From positions 1 through 5,224 of the forward strand of contig DMMK01000749.1 of the NCBI GenBank assembly GCA_003453085.1: a stretch of DNA of 5,224 nt, given 5' to 3'. Made by a program: the position numbers and the translations under genes. The notes under the pieces were generated by a model. That model made no database searches. It saw only the letters and a program-made list of their open reading frames with translations, and was not told where the DNA came from. This document shows positions 1 to 5,224 of the stretch, one piece after another. This stretch comes from Verrucomicrobiales bacterium (lineage in GTDB: Bacteria; Verrucomicrobiota; Verrucomicrobiia; Verrucomicrobiales; Verrucomicrobiaceae). Each line of letters opens with the position of its first letter. The first letter of the stretch is position 1.

Positions 1-11
1 TGCCAAGTCCC
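1..11. repeat. 17-nt palindrome, copy 1 (cut by window edge)
   Basis: The first bases, TGCCAAGTCCC, equal the last 11 bases of the palindrome GGGACTTGCCAAGTCCC found complete at 238-254. The left arm lies outside the window. The centre base would be position 3, which puts the three copies 243 and 264 nt apart. Confidence 0.55.
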
Positions 12-165
12 GGCCTTTGAACCTTCCTCAACCCTCATGCCTCCACCTCCTAAAGAATGGCAGAGATATGACTGGTAAAAAACGGCGGATCCATTTCGCC
101 TAACAAAATACACGTCACCGCCTGGCGAAAAGAAAGCGCTTCCTCCAGCCCCCACAGCAGGACTT

Positions 166-216
166 ACGCAAAGGCGCAAAAAAATTCAGTCCCTTTGCAC
201 CTTGGCGTCTTTGCGT
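166..216. repeat. Inverted repeat of GCAAAGGCGC type
   Basis: ACGCAAAGGCGC at 166-177 pairs with GCGTCTTTGCGT at 205-216, with 11 of 12 positions complementary, around a 27-nt loop. The loop itself contains a further degenerate CTTTGCACCTTGG unit, so the right half reads as two successive copies of a CTTTGCGCCTT-like word. Words of this kind recur between genes in many bacterial genomes; from memory they are common in Bacteroidota, Cyanobacteria and PVC bacteria. Its role is unknown. It has no T-run that would make it a clear terminator. Confidence 0.6.
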
Positions 217-231
217 GCCTATCCCCCACCC

Positions 232-260
232 AACCACGGGACTTGCCAAGTCCCACTCCT
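232..260. repeat. 17-nt palindrome with conserved flanks, copy 2
   Basis: GGGACTTGCCAAGTCCC at 238-254 is a perfect palindrome: two 8-nt arms around a single C. It sits in a 29-nt block (232-260) that matches 496-524 at 26 of 29 positions, including the flanks AACCAC on the left and CTCCT on the right. The match therefore reaches beyond the palindrome, which points to a copied element rather than a chance hairpin. An outer pair ACCCAA (228-233) and TTGGGT (273-278) could add a short outer stem, as in the copy at 486-533. Confidence 0.75.
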
Positions 261-264
261 AGAG

Positions 265-277
265 CCCAAACTTTGGG
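265..277. repeat. Short perfect palindrome CCCAAACTTTGGG
   Basis: CCCAAA (265-270) and TTTGGG (272-277) are perfect complements around one C. It lies 10 nt to the right of the 17-nt palindrome and competes with that element's possible outer stem. It may be part of the same repeat or an independent hairpin. Confidence 0.45.
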
Positions 278-310
278 TCGGCTTACCCCTCCATTCCCGC
301 CAGCTCTGCA

Positions 311-379
311 GGTGTCTAGCCTTTAGGCGATCTTGGAGAAGGTCCGGCAGGTCATGGAATCGCCTAAAGGCTACACACC
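311..379. repeat. 69-nt hairpin element: 21-nt inverted repeat, 27-nt loop
   Basis: Positions 311-331 and 359-379 are reverse complements at 20 of 21 positions; the only mismatch is C316 against C374. The inner 12 bases of each arm (CCTTTAGGCGAT near the loop on the left, its complement on the right) pair perfectly. The loop is 332-358. No target-site duplication is visible at the outer ends, and no transposase lies in the window. It could be a REP-like or MITE-like element mobilised in trans, a cruciform-forming site, or a recombinase site. The arm length makes chance very unlikely. Confidence 0.8.
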
Positions 380-420
380 CACAGACCGAACAAACCTGCA
401 CTGATCACCTTGCCACACTT

Positions 421-456
421 CCTGTTAATCTTGTCCATCTTGTCAATCCTGTAAAA
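421..456. repeat. Four tandem 9-nt units (CCTGTTAAT type)
   Basis: The units are CCTGTTAAT (421-429), CTTGTCCAT (430-438), CTTGTCAAT (439-447) and CCTGTAAAA (448-456). All four keep C-x-T-G-T at positions 1-5, and the first three end in AT. I recall degenerate arrays of the ATCCTGTT type as common between genes in several bacterial phyla, so this is probably a known class of simple repeat. I cannot assign a function. Confidence 0.65.
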
Positions 457-485
457 CAGCCCCCATCCCATCACCGATACCCATC

Positions 486-533
486 CGCGCCCCAGAACCA
501 CGGGGCTTGGCAAGTCCCGCTCCTTGGGGCGCG
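486..533 (-). terminator. Nested hairpin 43 nt past the stop of the minus-strand gene; possible terminator
   Basis: An outer stem pairs CGCGCCCCA (486-494) with TGGGGCGCG (525-533), 9 of 9 bases. Inside it lies the third copy of the dispersed palindrome, GGGGCTTGGCAAGTCCC (502-518), with 7 of 8 arm positions Watson-Crick paired and one possible G-T wobble. The block 496-524 matches 232-260 at 26 of 29 positions. Its place just after the stop codon at 576 and the strong GC stem fit a transcription terminator for the minus-strand gene. No U-tract follows on that strand, so a classic intrinsic terminator is not shown. It may simply be a repeat insertion. Confidence 0.4.
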
Positions 534-575
534 TAAGTGTGCCTTTACACCCCACCACCTTTTCCATCTCATCCC

Positions 576-3500
576 TCAACTCGCTGGCTTCAGCGGCACC
601 TCCAGCGTCACTGTCTTGCCCACCTTTTCATAGGTGCTGCCATAGCTCAGGCGCAGGACAAAGGATTTCGTCCGGGTTGTATCCTTGGTAGGATCCAGAG
701 TCAGGCCGTTGAAAAACGCCGCATCTGTGCGTGGCGGGACACGGAAGTAAAGCCCCTGCGCCACATCGGTGGCCGGGCCCTTCATCGCCAGAGTCGCATA
801 GACACGCGTCACGGCCTCCGCATCCACCAGCTCCAGCTTCACCGTCCCTGCGAGCGCCGCAGTGACGAGGTCTGGGTAGGCCAGCTTAAAATGGTCCGCC
901 AGCACCTGGTCCGGGAACAGCAGCCGCAGCTCCTGCTCCACATCCCCGAGGGTAAACTTCAGCCCCTCCTGGGCCGTAAAGAGGCAGCGCTTCGGATCCA
1001 CCAGCAGCACCTGCCGATTGCCCGTCACCACATCCCTCGCCTCAGGCAGCCCCGCCTGCGGATTCATCACCTGCATCGTCACCGTGAAGGACATCAGGGC
1101 GGAGGCTGGCTTGCCGCTGGGGGAGGTCAGTTCCAACCCTGGCACCGACTTCAGAAGAGGCTCAGCCGACTTTCCTACCACCAGCGTCAGCGTATTGTTC
1201 ATCCCCGTCTGCGGCCTGGCGTCCACCATGCGATCATACAGCCCCAGCGGGAAGCATTTGGCTGCCAGCAGGCTCTGCGGTGGCAGCATGGGGAAAGGAT
1301 TTTCCAGCAGCGTCAGCGGGATGACCAGCTCCCCATTGTCATTGAATGGGTGCTTGATGACTGGCTGCTGCAGCCCCAGCCGCACGCTGGGTACCTGGCC
1401 CGGATTCGGCGCGGGTGCAGCCTCTTCTTCCAGCTCGGGTACCACTACCCGGTTATAAATGATATCAAAGCCATCCGTTGTGCTCACCGTCAGGTCGTAC
1501 ATGTCATCATTGGAGGCAGGCAGGTCGCCCTCAAAGGTGGCCACCACACCGACGAGGCCCGGCATCACCTCCACCGATTTCGCCGGCAGGCTGTCCAGAT
1601 ACACTGCGGGGGACCGCCACATGTCCTTGCCCACCAGGGCCAGCTTGTGCACAGAGCCCTGGGACGAAAGGATGAACCGCTCCTCCCGGTTGCCGATGAA
1701 AAGACGCGGTGGCCGCCGCCGCCCACGCAGGCAATCCAGCAGCCCCTCCGTCATGGCCGAATAGTCCGGCAGCAGCTTCACCGGCATGGGCGAGGTGGTG
1801 TGGACCGCTGTCGCTGGCCGCCCCGTTTTCTTGTCCACCCACCAGCTCTTGGTATGCACCCGCAGTTCCGGTGTCCAGGAGGCCAGCCCCACGGATACCT
1901 GCACCTGGTGCTGGGTCGGTTCATGGGCAAAGGCTGGCACAGGTTTCTTGCTCCAGAACGAGGGGAAACCCCGCTTCATCTGCATCTCAAAGCGCGGCCC
2001 CAGCACCCAGCCAAAGGAGGGCAGCTCACCGCCGCCATCCACAAAGCCCACCGCCAGGGGCTTCCGGTTCGCACTCTGCAAGTACAGCCGGTTTTCCGTG
2101 TAGGAATCCATCCGCCCGCTGCCCGATGCGCCCTGGGCCAGGGCGGCTGAAATCGCAAAGGTCAGGTCCGTGATGGTCTGGGAAGCCCCCACGCTGGAAA
2201 TGTTCTGGCCCTGGTCTGCCGGGTCCACCGCCAGCACCCGCACGCGAGACCGATCCCTGACTTCAAATTGTTCGATTGCATTCTTCGCCACCCGTTTCAG
2301 ATCCTCCAAAGTCAGGTCCAGCGGGCCATCCTTCAGCTTTCCCACAATGACCTTGCCGCCGCTGGTCATCTGAGTCGGGCCCGACTGCCCCGGAGCCACA
2401 TACACCACCTCTTTGCCACTCCACGAGCCATCGCCGCCACCTCCTCCCGATTTCCTCATCGCCGCATACTTGCCGAACTCCTCCGTCCAATAAATCTGCA
2501 TGTATCGGTTCAGCAGCTTTTCCAGGTACTTGTTCTTCGTTTTGACATCGAGAGTAGGGGAGCCGGGCGAGGGAAGCTCCGACGCAGGAATGATCGTCAG
2601 GAGGATTTCCTCCATGAAGCGGTCCATGCTGTTCCTCTCCACCTCTTTTTCGACCTCTGGCACAGCAGGTGCGGGCGGGGCCACCTCCTGCGTCGCATCA
2701 GCCACCGGGGCCGCCTTTGCCTGCAGATCCACTTCATTGACGCGCCTGCGAAAGTCAGCCGAAAACTGATTCGTGCTCATGCTTGGCAACTTCCGCAGCC
2801 GCTCCACATCCGGGGCCGAAAGCGGTATCACACCATTCCTGAAAAAGGGCGAAACCAGCCCTTTGCCTGAAGGGGGCAACTGTGGCTCCAAAGCCATCGG
2901 CTTGGCCAGCGCCTCCCCGGCCCCCGCCTCGGTCTGCAGCTGTCTCAGCGCGATGTCAAAATACCGTTCCCCCAGAGGCAGCGCCCCCGAAGCCAGCCGT
3001 TCCTCGATGTAGTGCCGCTCCGCCGCCAGCGCGCTCAGCAGGGTTTGCGCAAAGGCATTCTCCATCTTTTCTTTATCTTCACAGTCACACAAGCGCACAT
3101 CCTCCACATGGGCCTCCACCACCGCATACGCATCGCGGTTCTTCGGGGGGATCAGGCTCACCAGCATGCCCAGATCCACCGCCACGGCCCCGGCCCCATC
3201 GTGCATGTCATCAAAGCTCAGCCGGCGCCGCTCATTCTGCAAAAACCGCCGCACCTCCAGCACCGCCTTCTCTTGCTCGATGGGCGTGATCGTCGCCGTT
3301 GTCGTCTTCGCCTCCGTCCCTCCCGTATCCAGCGCGGTTGAGGGCTTCGCCGGGTCAGTCGGCAGGCCCGGTTTCACCCGGTTCGCCACCCCGGCCACCG
3401 TCGGCACCCCCGTTTTCTCCAGAGCTTCGATTTTGGTGCTCAAGGCCTTGATCTGCGTATCCAGATTGCTGATCTGCGTCTTCGTCGCCTCATCCAGAGT

Positions 3501-4034
3501 CACCGTACCGCCGGCAGGCGGCTGCGTGCCATTCTTTTGCAGGGCTTCCAGCGCCTGCTTCGCCTTCTCCATCTCGATCTGCAGATTCAGCTTCTTCACT
3601 TCCGCCGCCAATTCATTCTGCTCCATCTGGCTCTCCAGCGTCTGCACCTGGTTCAGGGTGGACTGGTCTGCCACCTTCCCTGCCTGTGGATTCAGCGACA
3701 GCGCCATCTGCAGCCCCAGGGCCTGATACGTGCGCGCATCCACGATGCCCTGGTAACTGGCATTGTACTTTGTGGTACTCTTCAGCCGATCCGAGAGGTA
3801 CTGGATCTCCTCCGACCTGTCGCGAAACACCAGCTGGCGGGAATACACCTGCGGTGTGCCGATCTTGATCATGCCCTCTGGCTTGGGTGGCTCCAGCCCC
3901 ACACTGACTCGCGGTTCAGACATTGGGCCGTATCGCTGTTGCGCGGCCAATTCATGGGGAGCCAAAACGCACAAAACCGTGCAAATGACCGAGTAAGAAC
4001 CCAAGGGAGCCAGAGTTTTCATGCACAATGCCAT
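576..4034 (-). CDS. Large exported protein of unknown function, coiled-coil and beta-rich (about 1,152 residues)
   Basis: I do not recognise a named family. The frame is open for 3.7 kb and ends at TGA (578-576). I chose ATG 4034 because it follows AGG with a 6-nt gap and places a Sec-type signal at the N-terminus: a short n-region (MALCMK), a hydrophobic stretch through SVICTVLCVLA, and probable cleavage after HELAA near residue 31. ATGs at 4022, 4094 (after AAGAGAGAG) and 4274 are alternatives; the added residues upstream are Lys/Arg-rich and come from AT-rich DNA that looks non-coding. Visible parts: coiled coil at about 129-208 (leucine-spaced, Gln/Glu/Lys-rich); a segment at about 270-312 with LGMLVSLIPPKNRDAYAVVE that looks like beta strands; a helical stretch at about 323-369; a Pro/Ala/Glu linker at about 450-466; a run of five Gly at about 530-534; a Gly/aromatic stretch with FGWVLGPRFE near 674; a second acidic Pro/Ala linker at about 865-884; and a beta-rich C-terminal third. 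No catalytic motif, membrane anchor after the signal, or sorting motif is visible. The likely location is the periplasm or cell surface, by inference only. Confidence 0.85.
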   Translation of the reverse strand: MALCMKTLAPLGSYSVICTVLCVLAPHELAAQQRYGPMSEPRVSVGLEPPKPEGMIKIGTPQVYSRQLVFRDRSEEIQYLSDRLKSTTKYNASYQGIVDARTYQALGLQMALSLNPQAGKVADQSTLNQVQTLESQMEQNELAAEVKKLNLQIEMEKAKQALEALQKNGTQPPAGGTVTLDEATKTQISNLDTQIKALSTKIEALEKTGVPTVAGVANRVKPGLPTDPAKPSTALDTGGTEAKTTTATITPIEQEKAVLEVRRFLQNERRRLSFDDMHDGAGAVAVDLGMLVSLIPPKNRDAYAVVEAHVEDVRLCDCEDKEKMENAFAQTLLSALAAERHYIEERLASGALPLGERYFDIALRQLQTEAGAGEALAKPMALEPQLPPSGKGLVSPFFRNGVIPLSAPDVERLRKLPSMSTNQFSADFRRRVNEVDLQAKAAPVADATQEVAPPAPAVPEVEKEVERNSMDRFMEEILLTIIPASELPSPGSPTLDVKTKNKYLEKLLNRYMQIYWTEEFGKYAAMRKSGGGGGDGSWSGKEVVYVAPGQSGPTQMTSGGKVIVGKLKDGPLDLTLEDLKRVAKNAIEQFEVRDRSRVRVLAVDPADQGQNISSVGASQTITDLTFAISAALAQGASGSGRMDSYTENRLYLQSANRKPLAVGFVDGGGELPSFGWVLGPRFEMQMKRGFPSFWSKKPVPAFAHEPTQHQVQVSVGLASWTPELRVHTKSWWVDKKTGRPATAVHTTSPMPVKLLPDYSAMTEGLLDCLRGRRRPPRLFIGNREERFILSSQGSVHKLALVGKDMWRSPAVYLDSLPAKSVEVMPGLVGVVATFEGDLPASNDDMYDLTVSTTDGFDIIYNRVVVPELEEEAAPAPNPGQVPSVRLGLQQPVIKHPFNDNGELVIPLTLLENPFPMLPPQSLLAAKCFPLGLYDRMVDARPQTGMNNTLTLVVGKSAEPLLKSVPGLELTSPSGKPASALMSFTVTMQVMNPQAGLPEARDVVTGNRQVLLVDPKRCLFTAQEGLKFTLGDVEQELRLLFPDQVLADHFKLAYPDLVTAALAGTVKLELVDAEAVTRVYATLAMKGPATDVAQGLYFRVPPRTDAAFFNGLTLDPTKDTTRTKSFVLRLSYGSTYEKVGKTVTLEVPLKPAS

Positions 4035-4382
4035 AACAAGCCTAAACAAACCGCGCAACGAAATCTTTCTTCGTTCACCTATTTTTATCACCATCTCTCT
4101 CTTAAAATGATCAGGCCATACACCTTGCTTTAGGTTCAATGGTTTCTTTAAATTACCAAATTTATAGACCTTCTTATTTCTCATCATTTCTGCTCGTCGG
4201 CCTCGCTCACAACGGCCATGCAACCCCTTTCGTCTTCTCCAATACTCGCCGCCCAGACCACCCTGTGGAGCCACCGCCGTCCACCTCTTTTGCCCACCTC
4301 CCCAGCCCTATCGGAAATCCTTAATCCATTGACTTCACACCCGTCTGGGGCGATGCATCCGCCTGCCCCCGCAGCCCTTTTT
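4035..4382. other. Divergent intergenic region between two exported-protein genes
   Basis: The region separates the minus-strand gene starting near 4034 from the plus-strand gene starting near 4383, so it must hold both promoters or their leaders. The left half is AT-rich (4081-4200); the right half (4201-4382) has composition like the genes. A TTGACT at 4329-4334 resembles a -35 box for the plus-strand gene, but the hexamer 17 nt further on (GATGCA, 4352-4357) is a poor -10, so I do not call it a promoter. Both strands stay partly open here, yet the peptides look like translated spacer. Confidence 0.55.
4081..4200 (-). promoter_or_regulatory. AT-rich block, probable promoter or leader of the large minus-strand gene
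   Basis: I count 41 G or C in 120 bases (about 34%), against clearly GC-rich coding DNA on both sides. On the minus strand a TATAAA (4166-4161) resembles a -10 box, but no good -35 lies at the right spacing, so the exact promoter is not resolved. If ATG 4034 is the start, a TATAAA promoter would leave a leader of roughly 120 nt. A purine run AAGAGAGAG just before ATG 4094 could instead serve as a ribosome site for a start there, which would shorten the leader and lengthen the signal peptide. Confidence 0.4.
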
Positions 4383-5224
4383 ATGCCGCTTTCCCCCCGC
4401 ACCTTCGTGGCCGTTTCCCGTTTATTCCAGAGGGGGCTGCGGCCCCTTCTCGCGGCCAGCCTCCTGGCCTGCACCCTGGCACCCGCCGCCGCGCAAGTGG
4501 CCAGCACGGAGGTTGTTTACCTCCGGCACAATTCCCTGGTCACCACCACCGTGGGCCAGCTCGGCACCGAACCGGAAGCCCACACCTTCATCACCGGCCT
4601 GGCTACGAACCAGTTCATGGTGGCGCTGGATACCCGCCCGCAAACGCAGGGGCTCTTTGGTCTGGCGGTGGATGTGACGGCGGACAGCCTCCAGCTTTAC
4701 CACATCCACCCAGGCACCGGCGCAGCCACCGCGGTGGCTCCGGCCTTCCAGATTCATGGCTCCTCGGGCCAGCCCATGTTCTTTCATCTTCATCCCTGGG
4801 ACATGGACTATGACCCGAAGACCGACACCCTGCGCGTCATCCAGGGCACGTTGAATTTTCGCATCCACGCCACCACGGGCCTGCCGGTGGATACCCATGC
4901 CGGCAATGCAGGCAACCAGCCCGATCCCTTTCTGACAGGCACCCTCGAGGGCTGCGCCTATTCCAATAGCCAGCCCGATGCCACGCAGACCACCCTCTGC
5001 ACCCTCGATCCTGCCACCGGCCAGTTGCAAATCCGCTCCCCGGAGAATGCCACCGTGCTGACGGTGACCAAGCCCCTCACCGTGGCCGGTGTGCCGCTGC
5101 AGTTTGACGGCGTCAGCGGCTTTGACATCGCCCCCGGAGTCAATGTCACGCAGGACGGTGCCGCCCCCTATGGCTTCGGTTATGCCATCCTGCACGCAGC
5201 CGACAAATTCACCCTATATCGCAT
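4383..5224 (+). CDS. Secreted DUF4394-type protein, N-terminal 280 residues (runs off the window)
   Basis: The frame is open from ATG 4383 to the window end without a stop. The N-terminus has an Arg-bearing n-region (residues 1-20), a hydrophobic core LLAASLLACTLAP and a likely signal peptidase I cut near APAAAQ (about residue 37). LLAC at 27-30 resembles a lipobox, so a lipoprotein is a weaker option. From about residue 45 the order of motifs follows the DUF4394 family, proteins built of propeller-like strands with unknown function: GLFGLAVD (90-97), LYHIHPGTGAATAV (105-118), DYDPKTDTLRVI (142-153), a segment NFRIHATTGLPVD (158-170), CAYSNS (191-196), LCTLDPATGQL (205-215) and a final GFDIAPG (246-252). 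A stretch rich in His and Phe (HGSSGQPMFFHLHPWD, 125-140) looks longer than what I recall between these motifs. No clear ribosome site precedes 4383; an in-frame ATG at 4353 follows GGGG very closely and would add 10 residues. It is divergent from the large gene. Confidence 0.85.
   Translation, partial: MPLSPRTFVAVSRLFQRGLRPLLAASLLACTLAPAAAQVASTEVVYLRHNSLVTTTVGQLGTEPEAHTFITGLATNQFMVALDTRPQTQGLFGLAVDVTADSLQLYHIHPGTGAATAVAPAFQIHGSSGQPMFFHLHPWDMDYDPKTDTLRVIQGTLNFRIHATTGLPVDTHAGNAGNQPDPFLTGTLEGCAYSNSQPDATQTTLCTLDPATGQLQIRSPENATVLTVTKPLTVAGVPLQFDGVSGFDIAPGVNVTQDGAAPYGFGYAILHAADKFTLYR

Larger units (their letters stand above)
1..575. other. Repeat-rich intergenic spacer without a convincing gene
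   Basis: No reading frame here has a believable start, composition or domain. Frames that stay open (for example plus 202-633) run straight through palindromes and tandem repeats, so they are chance openings in GC-rich DNA. The stretch instead holds several unrelated short repeats, listed separately. It lies just downstream of the minus-strand gene ending at 576. Frame 1 is open from the window edge to a TAA at 76-78, and frame 2 to a TAA at 101-103. Either could be the tail of a plus-strand gene entering from the left, but there is too little to decide. Confidence 0.7.

Noticed and set aside
94..130. Inverted repeat TTTCGCC (94-100) and GGCGAAA (124-130)
   Set aside because: Only 7 bp around a 23-nt loop, with no extension and no T-run; too weak to call a terminator or a mobile element.
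1..575. CRISPR array
   Set aside because: The palindromic copies are 243 and 264 nt apart with unlike sequence between them, and the 9-nt units have no spacers; neither fits a CRISPR repeat-spacer pattern.
202..633. Plus-strand open frame of 143 residues across the spacer
   Set aside because: It runs through the palindrome, the 21-nt inverted repeat and the 9-nt array and into the 3' end of the minus-strand gene; there is no ribosome site and no domain.
537..2150. Plus-strand open frame of 537 residues
   Set aside because: It is antisense to the large gene, begins inside the spacer, has a His/Arg/Gln-rich composition typical of the complement of GC-rich coding DNA, and shows no domain or ribosome site.
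4139..4324. Plus-strand open frame of 61 residues in the divergent spacer
   Set aside because: It covers the AT-rich block and the presumed promoters, has no ribosome site, and its product has no recognisable features.
4422..5195. Minus-strand open frame of 257 residues
   Set aside because: It lies antisense to the DUF4394-type gene, which has a signal peptide and ordered family motifs; the antisense product is a Gly/His/Arg-rich shadow.

Overview
The window looks like a piece of a GC-rich bacterial chromosome. The layout is one convergent or terminal repeat-filled spacer, one very long exported protein on the minus strand, a divergent promoter region, and the start of a second exported protein on the plus strand. 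The two gene products and the style of the small dispersed repeats suggest Verrucomicrobiota (or a relative in the PVC group). This is an impression from protein style and repeats. No marker gene is present to prove it.

Positions 1-575 hold no gene I can defend. They hold at least four kinds of short repeat: a 17-nt palindrome present twice in full and once cut by the window edge, an inverted repeat built on GCAAAGGCGC, a 21-nt inverted repeat around a 27-nt loop, and a run of four 9-nt units of the CCTGTTAAT type. The copy of the palindrome nearest the minus-strand gene is nested inside a second inverted repeat (486-533) and could end that gene's transcript.

Positions 576-4034 (minus) encode a protein of about 1,150 residues with an N-terminal Sec-type signal, a coiled-coil segment, low-complexity Pro/Ala and Gly linkers and a long beta-rich C-terminal half. 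I do not recognise a named family. It is probably exported and structural, but its function is unknown.

Positions 4035-4382 separate the two divergent genes. The part next to the minus-strand gene (4081-4200) is about 34% G+C, far below its surroundings, and probably carries that gene's promoter. From 4383 (or 4353) to the window end, a plus-strand gene encodes a secreted protein matching the DUF4394 pattern; it is open at the right edge. The two genes are divergent and both products look exported, but nothing in the sequence shows that they act together.
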